The translations under genes and the position numbers were made by a program. The notes under the pieces were generated by a model. That model worked only from the letters and a program-made list of their open reading frames with translations. It did not search any database and was not told where the DNA came from. Shown here piece after piece: positions 8,713 through 17,070 of a stretch of 64,000 bases of DNA (position 1 is the stretch's first letter; each line of letters opens with the position of its first letter). This DNA is from Serratia fonticola (GTDB lineage: Bacteria; Pseudomonadota; Gammaproteobacteria; Enterobacterales; Enterobacteriaceae), in the NCBI RefSeq assembly GCF_006715025.1, contig NZ_VFMK01000001.1, positions 3,224,001 to 3,288,000 on the forward strand, given 5' to 3'.

Positions 8713-8934
8713 TTACAAAACGGCTTTAAACCAGTCGATTTGACGTTTAACGATGTTGTCAAAATGAGTACCGTTGTACATATCGTAATGTTTGGCCCCT
8801 TCTTCCACATGTAGCGCTTTCTGCGATGCGCCTACAGATTCATACAACGCAATGCCTTGCTCCGGCGGATTAACGCTGTCCGCCCCGGCTAGGGGTTCCG
8901 CGCCCATTTCCTCCCACCCCCCCCTCTTTAGATA
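8713..8934 (-). pseudogene. C-terminal remnant of an alpha/beta hydrolase
   Basis: The minus strand encodes about 70 residues ending in GAKHYDMYNGTHFDNIVKRQ plus an amphipathic tail. The His within AKHYDMY matches the C-terminal catalytic His region of alpha/beta hydrolases of the dienelactone/YcjY-like type, and MGAEPLAGADSVNPPEQGIALYES matches the strand and helix before it. The frame is closed by a stop at 8935-8937, and no nucleophile elbow or N-terminal domain is present. This is therefore the 3' quarter of a broken gene, cut next to the pectate lyase. Confidence 0.65.
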
Positions 8935-8962
8935 TCACATTGAATTCAGACCGGTAATCTCA

Positions 8963-10057
8963 TCAGACCCGGATACGGTAATTGAGTACGTTACCCGCCG
9001 CCTGCCTGATGGCATCGGCAAATTGTCCGGTCAGTTCTTTATGAGGCGAATAGGTATACGGCGGTTTTATGACGCCGGGAGTAAATCCGCAGCCATTTAA
9101 ATCTCCGGCTTTCTGATTAAACACAGAACCAGAATCAGTCAGAAACTCCCCGCCAAAACCTTTATATAATTTACAGTGGTCAGTCAGCCCTTTGACATCG
9201 AAGATATTATATTCCGAGAGCGTTTGTGAATTTTTCCCGACGCCGAAGCTGTACTGATATTTATAAATCGGATCGGCGGTGTTATTATCAAACACATTGT
9301 TGTAGAGATGGATATTACCAAAGCGAACACGTGGCGTACGCTGCACAATGCGGCTAAAATGATTATCATAAAACGTCACGCGCAATTTTCCGGTGTCTTC
9401 GGCGTCATTACTGTCATTGTGACCGATTAAAATTGTCTTATCATGTAAATTAAACAGACAATTTGAGACGGTAATATAATCGGATGCCCGTTTAATATCG
9501 AGTGAACCGTCATGCTGAACGTATTTCCAGCCATCGACTTCTTTATACATGTCCATGGTGAAACGCCCGTCAGTAAAGGTCACGTGACTGACCCAAACAT
9601 GATGAGAACGAATGATACTCAGCCCGTCCCATTCGGCATTCCAGCCGTCGCCCTCCTCAAATTGCGGGTCAACATCCACCGGGTTTTCGATAAAAATATT
9701 GTGGATAATCACATTGCTGGCATCCTGAACCAGCAGCGCGCTTTCGATAAATTTCGCGTGATTATCTATGCCGATAAGTGTGGTGTTGCTGCCCAGAAAA
9801 ATGCGGCCACGCCGTGACTGATCCTGCCGGTTCACGTAGGGCACGCCTGCGCTGGCATCGATTAACCCGCCAACCCAGATACGTTTTTTGCGGTCACCTG
9901 ATTCATCGATAGCCTGCCGGAGTTCTTCAATCGTCGTGACATAATATTCGAGTTCCGGTTTTTCGCCGCCGCCGGCGGTCCCCCCTGCCTGCGATGCCCA
10001 TCCGTCTGGTGTTTGATACCAGGGTTCATGTGGTGGAATATGCGTGATGTTGCCCAT
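8963..10057 (-). CDS. Pectate lyase, polysaccharide lyase family 1, without signal peptide
   Basis: 364 residues. It cleaves alpha-1,4-polygalacturonate by Ca2+-dependent beta-elimination. The right-handed beta-helix signature regions of PL1 are present: WDGLSIIRSHHVWVSHVTF (near 143-161), HDGSLDIKRASDYITVSNC (near 182-200) with the Ca2+-binding Asp residues, HDKTILIGHND, and QRTPRVRFGNIHLYNN (near 241-256), which carries the catalytic Arg. The best resemblance is to Bacillus-type Pel proteins. The N-terminus MGNITHIPPHEPWYQTPDGW has no hydrophobic core, and AAGGAG stands before this ATG, so the protein seems to be made without a Sec signal. A CRP-type promoter lies upstream. Monocistronic, between gene debris and the fimbrial operon. 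Confidence 0.9.
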   Translation of the reverse strand: MGNITHIPPHEPWYQTPDGWASQAGGTAGGGEKPELEYYVTTIEELRQAIDESGDRKKRIWVGGLIDASAGVPYVNRQDQSRRGRIFLGSNTTLIGIDNHAKFIESALLVQDASNVIIHNIFIENPVDVDPQFEEGDGWNAEWDGLSIIRSHHVWVSHVTFTDGRFTMDMYKEVDGWKYVQHDGSLDIKRASDYITVSNCLFNLHDKTILIGHNDSNDAEDTGKLRVTFYDNHFSRIVQRTPRVRFGNIHLYNNVFDNNTADPIYKYQYSFGVGKNSQTLSEYNIFDVKGLTDHCKLYKGFGGEFLTDSGSVFNQKAGDLNGCGFTPGVIKPPYTYSPHKELTGQFADAIRQAAGNVLNYRIRV

Positions 10058-10115
10058 AATAAATACTCCTTTTATTTTTCAGATAAAATGAGGAACCTGT
10101 TTCTTTATTGCTGTC

Positions 10116-10165
10116 ACCTCTTTTTATATGTTTTATATTCCCGGCAGGCCGTGAGTAAAGTCACA
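10116..10165 (-). promoter_or_regulatory. CRP-type class II promoter of the pectate lyase gene
   Basis: On the minus strand TGTGA-CTTTAC-TCACG (10150-10165) matches the CRP consensus TGTGA-N6-TCACA in nine of ten positions. A TATAAA -10 element lies at 10123-10128. With the start of transcription near 10116 the CRP centre falls at about -41.5, the class II position. The rest of the 437-bp gap (10058-10494) holds only the ribosome site and, at its right end, the fimbrial operon terminator. Confidence 0.68.
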
Positions 10166-10433
10166 ATTAACGAAATGCAGATAAATTATTTCATTGAAAA
10201 ATTCCCAACATAAAATAACCAAGAATAAGTGCAACATAAATAAGGGTGCTTCCTACGTCTGTGGCTTTATTCTGAAAATAAGAGTTTATCCGGATTTGTT
10301 TATTGGCATTTAAATTCTGATACCTGAAATAATCACCCTTACCGGAGCCATACACCTGATTCTTAATTACGCGCCTGTCAGATAATTTCATCCCGCGTGC
10401 CTTAAAAGTGGCACCAGCACTCACGTCACCGCA

Positions 10434-10478
10434 ATAAAAAAAGGGGCTACCCCGGAGGGTAACGCCTTTACTTTCAGA
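10434..10478 (-). terminator. Rho-independent terminator of the fimbrial operon
   Basis: On the minus strand GGCGTTACCC-TCCG-GGGTAGCCCC forms a ten-pair stem with one C-C mismatch, one G-U pair and a TCCG tetraloop, followed directly by TTTTTTTATT. It lies just beyond the stop of the adhesin gene, the last gene of the operon. Confidence 0.88.
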
Positions 10479-10494
10479 CAGTGTTTTGCTCAAT

Positions 10495-11670
10495 TTACCA
10501 ATTTACATCAATAGTCGCAGCGGCTGTCGCCGGGCCCGGTTCGGCGGCCGGACGCGGACACAATACCCATACCAGCGGATCTGACCAAGACTGGGTGGAG
10601 GTCACGGTGTGCAAACCAAACGCGCTGCTGTCCATGGGAACCGATGACGCTTTGTTGGTACATCCGGCATCGGTGGCAGCATTCACCCCGAGGAATCCGC
10701 GAATATCCCCCGACACGCTTCCACCTGCCGCTGAGGTCATCGGCAGCGTGTACTGATCGCCAGCCTGTGATTTCGGCGTGACGGAATAACTGACATTCGT
10801 GCTGATCCCGGCGTCGTTGGTACAGTTCACATTCAGCGTCGACTGTACCGCAACGCCCTTCCCGCCGGTCGCCAGGTCCGGTGTGACATCACCGAAAGGC
10901 ACAACCGCCGCGGTATCCAGCGCACATTGTGTACGGGCGATGGTCAGATTGCTGAAGTTGAGCACTGACTGCTGGTTGGTGCCGCTGGTTTTATGCAACT
11001 GGAGATACGTGGTCGGAAGCGCACCGGCTGCGGCGGTCGGTGAAACATAAATCCCGTAGGTGACATTCATCGAGGCGCTTCCCCCGGTCAGCGCGTAGAA
11101 ATTACCGCTGAGTGTACGTTTAAGTCCTGCACAATGGGACGTAGCGCCCGGGCTAAGCCAGTCGGCGGTGATCGCTCCCTTGCTGTCCCATGAGGCGGAG
11201 TAGTTATCCGTGGCAACGTTGGCGGTAGCGCTCGGGGTTCCCGTGTTTGTAGTCGCACTCAGGTTCCCGGACAGGATAATCAGCACACCCGGCTGGATCT
11301 GGTATCCCGACCACCCGTCTACCGTCACATAGGGCTGACCGGCAATATTACACGTCGCGCCATTCGAATCCGTGGGGGTGGATTGCCAGGCCGCCAGTTT
11401 CCAGCCCCAGCTGTAGTTTAATGCCGTGTTCGCACTGTAAGGTCCGTACTGGGATGTGCCTATTGATGGCGACCAGGTGCCCAGCATTGTGTATCCGTCC
11501 CCGATAACCTGCGCTGAAACCGGAGTACAAGGCACCAGTAAAATCGCAAACAGCCATTTTATCCCGTATTTACAAGTGGCGCGGGTTAAAAGTCGCAGTA
11601 ACGGGCCGGGAGCTTGAAGTGTCGGATGGCCGGCACCAGGCTGCTTAACGATACGACTAAAATCAGACAT
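10495..11670 (-). CDS. Two-domain fimbrial tip adhesin
   Basis: About 391 residues from the ATG at 11670, which has AGGAAAG upstream; longer frames to 11742 lack a ribosome site. A long N-region precedes a hydrophobic export segment (WLFAILLVPCTPVSAQ, about 40-55). A receptor-binding-like domain with two Cys follows (about 55-240). The C-terminal domain starts near TIARTQCALDTAAVVPFGDVT and ends in ATIDVNW, which looks like a pilin domain completed by donor-strand exchange. Being the last gene after the usher and much longer than the other subunits, it is probably the tip adhesin. The receptor is unknown. Confidence 0.82.
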   Translation of the reverse strand: MSDFSRIVKQPGAGHPTLQAPGPLLRLLTRATCKYGIKWLFAILLVPCTPVSAQVIGDGYTMLGTWSPSIGTSQYGPYSANTALNYSWGWKLAAWQSTPTDSNGATCNIAGQPYVTVDGWSGYQIQPGVLIILSGNLSATTNTGTPSATANVATDNYSASWDSKGAITADWLSPGATSHCAGLKRTLSGNFYALTGGSASMNVTYGIYVSPTAAAGALPTTYLQLHKTSGTNQQSVLNFSNLTIARTQCALDTAAVVPFGDVTPDLATGGKGVAVQSTLNVNCTNDAGISTNVSYSVTPKSQAGDQYTLPMTSAAGGSVSGDIRGFLGVNAATDAGCTNKASSVPMDSSAFGLHTVTSTQSWSDPLVWVLCPRPAAEPGPATAAATIDVNW

Positions 11671-11748
11671 ACTTCTTTCCTGTATAAACATAATGTGGAT
11701 GGGAGAGTGACAAAACCCGCTCCTCAAAAGTGGTTCACTCACTCAGAA

Positions 11749-14304
11749 TCAACGGCACTCGCCGTTAAGCTGGATTACCGGCATCTGCGCGGTCGGCTTC
11801 AGCCCTTCGAGGTTGTAACGGACGCGGCACTGCTTATCGTTACCCTTACCCCATGTCACGGACAGTGCGCCTTTTTGCGGTAAACCGGTCATATATACCT
11901 GCCCGTTATCGCCGACAATGCTGGTAAATTCGTCATGTGAAGTTTTTTCCAGTAGCGAAACCGTTGCGCCAAATGGCACCATCCCAGCACCGCCAGTTCG
12001 GGTCAGAGTCATTAACACCTGATAACCGATACGGGTTGCAAAGTTGGCCTTCACCACCGCGCCATTGGTCGGATACACGGTTTGCTGGTTTTGTGGCAAA
12101 TCGACATTATCTGGCAAGGTGCTGGGATCCAGACCCACGTTGTTACGGCTGTAATCAGACAGATAAGGCATCACGGCGTAACCGTGAGAGTCGATTTGTC
12201 CACTGCCATTTGAAAGTTTTACACCTCCCGCACCTGGCGCGCTTATCAGCGCGACCGAAGTGCCAAGAGGTCGTGACAACGTCACACCCTCGGCGTGTAC
12301 CACTGCGCCGCCATTTAAATTGACGTTCATCGAACGCATATCACCCGAGTAGCCGTAACCGGCTGATACGTTGCCTTTGCTACCCTGATAACCCAGGTTC
12401 AGGTTACTGTTACTGACCTGCCCCTGATTTCCCCAGCCCTGCATCACGCTATAGGACAGCGCGCCATCAGCGTTACTACCGGAAATCCCGGTCTGGTTCT
12501 GTGTGCGGCCTTTATTGTCATGTGTCATCTGAGCGCTGGCGTAAGTATTTTGCAATGCGGAGGATGAACTGAAGAGGCTGAAAGGCACGTTCAGGTTAAA
12601 GGAAATCTGGCGGTTCTCAGGCCAGTCGCCGTTACCTTTCATCCGGTCAACGGTGTAAAACAGACCGTAACTGACGCCGTGATAACTGCCGTTATATCCT
12701 GCCGAAAGGCTGGTCAGCGTTTTGGTCGATCCCCAGTAATCATCACGGTTGGCGCGCAAACTGACTGAACCATAATTGCTGAGCTGCTGAGTAACTTGCG
12801 TCTGGAAACTGCTGCGACGGCGGCTCAGCGTCCACGGCGAAACGTCATCCTTCTGCGCATATCCCATGCTGTTGTATTCCGCGAAACTGTAATAATTTCG
12901 GGTGGAATAGCGCAGCGCTGTCAGGTCAAAGGACGTGCCGGTAGTCAGCATGCTTTTGGAGTAACGCATACGCCATGACCCGCCGGTCTGGCGATCGCTG
13001 TCTTCAAACTTCGCGCCGGAGAACGTCCCGTCGGCGGAAAACGCGCCCATATCCCCGAGCGAAAGACCGCTACCCAGCGTCAGGGCGCTGTAGTTTTGCG
13101 AGCCCAGCATGCCGCCGTACAACGTCAGGTTTTTAGGCAAACCGTAAATCAGCGTGGCGAGTACAAACTCTGACTCGCGCGAACCCTGCGTCATGCCGCC
13201 GTTATAACGACCGGCAGTGACTTCATATTTGACGCCACCGGGGCGCAGCATCACCGGCAGTGAAGAATAAGGCACCACAAAACTGTGTACGCTGCCGTCG
13301 GCTTCGGTGACCGCTACGTCGAGGTCTCCGGCGTTACCTGCCTGATAAACGTCTTTAATTTCAAACGGACCGGGTGCAACATAAGTTTCATACACCACAT
13401 AGCCGTTCTGACGCACGGTGACGCGGGCATTGCTGTTGGCGACGCCGGTTATTTGCGGAGCAAAACCACGCAAACGGGCAGGCATCATCTGCTCAGCAGA
13501 ACTGAGTTGAACCCCGCGGAACGGTACCCCATCCATCACGTCGCTGCCGGTGTTGGATTCCCCCATCGTCAGACGGGAGCGCCAGTCGCGGATATCGCGT
13601 GACAAATAAGTGTTAGAAAAACGCGTGCTGTCGCTGTTATTGTCGCCATCTGAGTCGGAATGGCTGTGCGTGATTGTACTGCGCAGACGCCATGCACCGA
13701 GGTTTGCACCAGCCTGCACGTTGGCAAACAGGCTGTTGTTCACGCGGGTATCGCTGTTGAGCGTCTGTTCGTTACGACCGGCACTGAGATTGTAGTTAAA
13801 CAACATGGCCGGAATTCCGTCATCCCATTGCGACGGATCCGTCTGACTGTCTCTACCCGGCTGCATAGCCACTTGAGGAATACTGACATCCAGACGCAGG
13901 CGCGATAAATCAAATTTGACGGTGGATTGCGGGATCAACGCAGGGAGATCCTCCACCGGCTTCTCTTTCGGCAAGCCCTTAAACGCGGGCAACTGGTCCA
14001 CGTTTACGCCCAGCGCGCTGAGCAACGCCGGCGTCATTTCAGGTGCAATGACACCCTGTGCATTTTTGCTAAACACCAGAGTTCGTGAAACCGCTTCGTG
14101 CTGGTTCACGTAAATAGTCACCGGATAATTACCTTCAGCGATGCCGCCTGCCTCGGAAAACGCAGACAGATCGACATCCGGTGCGCCGGCGCCCAGTGAA
14201 AGTAATTCAGGGTCAAAATAATCTGCCGCCCAGGTGTTCTGGCAACTCATTAATACGAAAAGCGCAAGTGCTTTGCGCGGGAAGGCGCGGGTGTTGCCTG
14301 CCAT
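11749..14304 (-). CDS. Fimbrial outer-membrane usher protein
   Basis: About 851 residues, standard for ushers. It forms the outer-membrane pore and platform that catalyses ordered subunit polymerisation. A signal peptide (KALALFVLMSCQNTWAADYF) precedes the N-terminal chaperone-subunit binding domain (FDPELLSLG...DLSAFSEAGG). The 24-strand barrel has the typical LRGFAPQITGVANSNARVTV and GPFEIKDVYQAGNAGDLDVAVTEADG segments, the latter from the plug/middle region. The C-terminal domains contain ATRIGYQVLMTLTRTGGAGMVPFGA. The ATG at 14304 (AGGGA upstream) gives a good signal peptide; a TTG at 14343, also with AGGGA, would add 13 residues. A gap of about 97 to 135 nt separates it from the upstream chaperone gene. 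Confidence 0.95.
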   Translation of the reverse strand: MAGNTRAFPRKALALFVLMSCQNTWAADYFDPELLSLGAGAPDVDLSAFSEAGGIAEGNYPVTIYVNQHEAVSRTLVFSKNAQGVIAPEMTPALLSALGVNVDQLPAFKGLPKEKPVEDLPALIPQSTVKFDLSRLRLDVSIPQVAMQPGRDSQTDPSQWDDGIPAMLFNYNLSAGRNEQTLNSDTRVNNSLFANVQAGANLGAWRLRSTITHSHSDSDGDNNSDSTRFSNTYLSRDIRDWRSRLTMGESNTGSDVMDGVPFRGVQLSSAEQMMPARLRGFAPQITGVANSNARVTVRQNGYVVYETYVAPGPFEIKDVYQAGNAGDLDVAVTEADGSVHSFVVPYSSLPVMLRPGGVKYEVTAGRYNGGMTQGSRESEFVLATLIYGLPKNLTLYGGMLGSQNYSALTLGSGLSLGDMGAFSADGTFSGAKFEDSDRQTGGSWRMRYSKSMLTTGTSFDLTALRYSTRNYYSFAEYNSMGYAQKDDVSPWTLSRRRSSFQTQVTQQLSNYGSVSLRANRDDYWGSTKTLTSLSAGYNGSYHGVSYGLFYTVDRMKGNGDWPENRQISFNLNVPFSLFSSSSALQNTYASAQMTHDNKGRTQNQTGISGSNADGALSYSVMQGWGNQGQVSNSNLNLGYQGSKGNVSAGYGYSGDMRSMNVNLNGGAVVHAEGVTLSRPLGTSVALISAPGAGGVKLSNGSGQIDSHGYAVMPYLSDYSRNNVGLDPSTLPDNVDLPQNQQTVYPTNGAVVKANFATRIGYQVLMTLTRTGGAGMVPFGATVSLLEKTSHDEFTSIVGDNGQVYMTGLPQKGALSVTWGKGNDKQCRVRYNLEGLKPTAQMPVIQLNGECR

Positions 14305-14439
14305 TCCGTTAGTCCCTAAACAGGATGTCAATGTCTTACTCAAGGTTGTTCCCTGCTCTGCAATAAATTATTCGCCCTGCCGGATGTGCCGGTCTTGCGA
14401 TCTGATGGTTCATACTTTGGCTGTTCACAATCTTCTGTT

Positions 14440-15198
14440 TTACAAAGTCTTACGCTGCAATGGCGTTGGCTTGTTATCCTCAGCGAACACCTGCCACTCC
14501 ACCTCGTTGCCTACCCCTTTAGGCACCGGATAACGCTGCTGCCCTTTTGGCGGAACCAGCATGCGCAGTGTGGTGGCAGGAATCGCCCGGCCTCCCACTT
14601 TTAGCTGGCTGAAATTCAGGTAAAACGGCGTCGGGTTATCCACCTCCAGCGCATCACCGTGCAGACTGAAACGAAGTTGCTCAGATGCCTTTGCCACGCC
14701 GCCTGCCGGTAAACCCGCCGGGCGATAAAACAGTTTCATGTTGTTCACCACGGCGACGACCAGTTGTCCGCCGGTCTGGCTGGCTTTATCTGGCACCGAC
14801 GGGATGCCTTTCACTGAAAGGTAAAAGACGGATTCCCTGTCCTGCGGCAACGAGGAACCGGTCTGGCGCACTCGCAAAGTGAGCTGTTCACCAGGATCGA
14901 CACGTTTCAGCGGCGGTGTCACCAGCAGCGGAAGCGCATCGCGCGGGCCTTTGCTGTCTTCTTCGGCCACCGGCAATCCGGTCGCCGGATCCAGCGGTCG
15001 TACCCACGACTGCATCAGATAGGCGCGGTGGGTGTTGTTGGTCATTGACCAGGTAATACCTTTGGTTTCAGAAGCCGGATACACAATGCGGAACTGATTG
15101 ATCGACAAGCCGTCAGGGTGTTCTTGCGCGGCCAGACACGGTAGCGCCGCGACCAGCGTGACGATGAGCAGCGCCACTTTCAGGAAACACGTCATCAT
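14440..15198 (-). CDS. Periplasmic fimbrial chaperone, third in operon
   Basis: 252 residues. Signal peptide at the N-terminus (VALLIVTLVAALPCLAAQ), then a PapD-like two-domain immunoglobulin fold. The subunit-anchoring Arg (INQFRIVYPASETKG) and Lys (VNNMKLFYRPAGLP) are both present, as is the G1/F1 signature QDRESVFYLSVKGIP. It is of the short F1-G1 loop type. Its start codon overlaps the stop of the preceding chaperone gene (ATGA), so the two are translationally coupled. It is one of three chaperone genes in this operon; probably each serves different subunits, with this one, next to usher and adhesin, a candidate for the adhesin. Confidence 0.93.
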   Translation of the reverse strand: MMTCFLKVALLIVTLVAALPCLAAQEHPDGLSINQFRIVYPASETKGITWSMTNNTHRAYLMQSWVRPLDPATGLPVAEEDSKGPRDALPLLVTPPLKRVDPGEQLTLRVRQTGSSLPQDRESVFYLSVKGIPSVPDKASQTGGQLVVAVVNNMKLFYRPAGLPAGGVAKASEQLRFSLHGDALEVDNPTPFYLNFSQLKVGGRAIPATTLRMLVPPKGQQRYPVPKGVGNEVEWQVFAEDNKPTPLQRKTL

Positions 15199-15938
15199 TT
15201 GCTCCCGCCCTGCACCGGCGCAGTGAACCGCGGGCTGTTACCGCCGTAATCATTGATAACCGTCCACTGTGCCTGCCGCACAGCCCCTGTTACCGGATAA
15301 CTGGCCTGCGAAAAGGGCGCAATCATCGGCACGATATCGCGCACCGCGACGTCACGACCGTCAAACGCCAGACGCGAAAACGTCAGGTAATAAGGCGTCG
15401 GATTTTTCACCTCAACGGTGCCATCCTGAAGATGGAACGTCAGGCCCCCCTGTGCTTCTTCTGCCGTCATTGCGAGACCTACCGGGCGATAAAACAGCTT
15501 GATGGTGTTCTGAATGCCGACAGAAATACGCGCCGCCAGCGAAGCCTCTTGCGCGTCTTTAGGTTGCGTCATGGCTGGCACGGCGATCGCGGTGAAATAA
15601 AACACTGATTCACGATCGGCAGGCAGCCCGGCATCGTCCTTGCGCAAAATCCGCAGGGTGTTTTTGCTGTTTTCTTCCAGCCGGAACAGCGGCGGCGTGG
15701 TCATAAAGGGTGCCGCTTCGCGCCCCTGCGGCGAGCCTGTAACCGCAGACTGCACCAGATAGGGCCGCGAGCCGTGGTTTTGAATCGTCAGCGTTTGCGC
15801 ACTGTCGGTGGACTGGAAAATGACCCGCGTCCGACTGAGGCTGATCCCATCACCGCTGGCAGCAGCGTCGTGGGTCAGCGTCATCATTAACCCGGCGCAC
15901 AGCAGCGCACGGCGTAAAAACAGAGGAATAAAATGCAC
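15195..15938 (-). CDS. Periplasmic fimbrial chaperone, second in operon
   Basis: About 247 residues from a GTG start at 15938, with AAGGGG at good spacing and a clean signal peptide (FIPLFLRRALLCAGLMMTLT, ending near DAAAS). A longer frame to 15983 begins at an ATG inside the upstream subunit gene and would add 15 residues in front of the signal peptide, so it is less likely. PapD-type features: Arg in LSRTRVIFQSTD, ADRESVFYFTAIAVP, and Lys in QNTIKLFYRPVGL. It starts 10 nt after the upstream subunit stop and overlaps the next chaperone gene by 4 nt. Confidence 0.92.
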   Translation of the reverse strand: MHFIPLFLRRALLCAGLMMTLTHDAAASGDGISLSRTRVIFQSTDSAQTLTIQNHGSRPYLVQSAVTGSPQGREAAPFMTTPPLFRLEENSKNTLRILRKDDAGLPADRESVFYFTAIAVPAMTQPKDAQEASLAARISVGIQNTIKLFYRPVGLAMTAEEAQGGLTFHLQDGTVEVKNPTPYYLTFSRLAFDGRDVAVRDIVPMIAPFSQASYPVTGAVRQAQWTVINDYGGNSPRFTAPVQGGSK

Positions 15939-15948
15939 AGAAAGCCCC

Positions 15949-16512
15949 TTACTGATACGCGAAATCGAAGGTGACGCTGGCATTTAACGTTCCCCCTCTG
16001 GTGGCGGCGTCGTTGCATTTGTTGCCACAAGACAACGCTGCTTTCAGCGCAATGCTGGCGCTGCCACCGTCAAAGCTGGAAGCATCCAGCGCCACGGGTA
16101 GCAGAGTGGAGTTATCCACCACGTCACCCTGAGCGGTGACAATGCGCACCCCGTAATTCACTACCTGAGAAGTCCCCGGTTGCATGAACAGGAAATCCCC
16201 TGAAGTGGTATTCCCTGTACCCGACACTTTCACACCCGGTTTCTGCACCGCCCCGACAAATCCGGCGCATTGCGACAAGGTGATAGTGAGCGGCAATGGA
16301 TTTGCAAGGTTGTCGCCGCTGCGGATCCCGGAAGACTGCACCGACCCGAAATCCACTACAGGAGGTGCCGAAACCTGGCAGGTGGGCGCCTGAAACGTGG
16401 CGGTGAATTGCACATCTGTCGCCCCTGCGGGAGCTGTTGTCGCCAGCAGGCACAGACAAAGGGAGGCCCCCAGAGTGGTCAGGCACCCTGATAAAATGTG
16501 GTAATTTTTCAT
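15949..16512 (-). CDS. Minor fimbrial subunit
   Basis: 187 residues with a signal peptide (LTTLGASLCLCLLATTAPAGA). The mature pilin domain starts TDVQFTATFQAPTCQVSAPPVVDFGSV, whose N-terminal strand alternates hydrophobic residues for donor-strand exchange. Cys pairs stand at PTCQV and LSQCAG, plus a further pair CGNKC in the C-terminal half. It ends in VTFDFAYQ with the usual penultimate aromatic beta strand. Likely an adaptor or minor shaft subunit, handled by one of the neighbouring chaperones. Confidence 0.88.
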   Translation of the reverse strand: MKNYHILSGCLTTLGASLCLCLLATTAPAGATDVQFTATFQAPTCQVSAPPVVDFGSVQSSGIRSGDNLANPLPLTITLSQCAGFVGAVQKPGVKVSGTGNTTSGDFLFMQPGTSQVVNYGVRIVTAQGDVVDNSTLLPVALDASSFDGGSASIALKAALSCGNKCNDAATRGGTLNASVTFDFAYQ

Positions 16513-16533
16513 TTTGTTTATCTGTTGAAAACG

Positions 16534-17070
16534 TTAGGGGAAAATAAAGGCGAACGTGATTTTCGCAGTGACCGCGCCCGGCTTCAGTGGTGGATCACCG
16601 GCACCCTGCACCAGTCCCACAGAAAAGGGTTGCATGAAATTACCGTCATCCTGAGTGAGAGCGACAGTATCTCCGGGCGCAACAGTGCCTGTGGCGTTAT
16701 AAAAATCGCTCAGGTTGTTCAGCACGCCCTTTTTCAGCATGAAACCGACGAATTCTGCCGTAGAGCTTGCTGCGCGAAACAGCCGGTTATCGCTGAGTTG
16801 AGAAGATTCACCGCTCACCGTCAGTGACGGAGCATTGCCCTGCATCCCTTCGCAGTTAAGGTTCACGTTCAGCGGAAGGATCGCCGCCGTGCCGCTGCTA
16901 AATTGCGAGACGTCACGGTTGTCGAACGTTACGGTCGGGGTATCTACAGCCACCTGACAATTACCATCAACAATGGTGGCTTTCATCTCTGTGGTCGCAG
17001 CTTGTCCGGCAGATATGCCGGATAACATCAGCAAAAAGCATGATGATAAATGCTTAGTTAACCGTGCCAT
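16534..17070 (-). CDS. Minor fimbrial subunit
   Basis: 178 residues from the ATG at 17070 (GGAGA upstream; the longer frame to 17091 lies deeper in the chaperone gene). Signal peptide LSSCFLLMLSGISAGQA, then a pilin domain beginning TTEMKATIVDGNCQVAVDTPTV with the first Cys and a second in NLNCEG. The C-terminus ITFAFIFP is a typical beta-zipper end. The start codon lies 17 bp inside the chaperone gene upstream, so the two are coupled. Role in the fibre (adaptor, anchor or terminator) cannot be told. Confidence 0.87.
   Translation of the reverse strand: MARLTKHLSSCFLLMLSGISAGQAATTEMKATIVDGNCQVAVDTPTVTFDNRDVSQFSSGTAAILPLNVNLNCEGMQGNAPSLTVSGESSQLSDNRLFRAASSTAEFVGFMLKKGVLNNLSDFYNATGTVAPGDTVALTQDDGNFMQPFSVGLVQGAGDPPLKPGAVTAKITFAFIFP

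Noticed and set aside
10191..10493. 100-residue frame on the minus strand after the adhesin gene
   Set aside because: It runs straight through the operon terminator hairpin and has no ribosome site or family resemblance.
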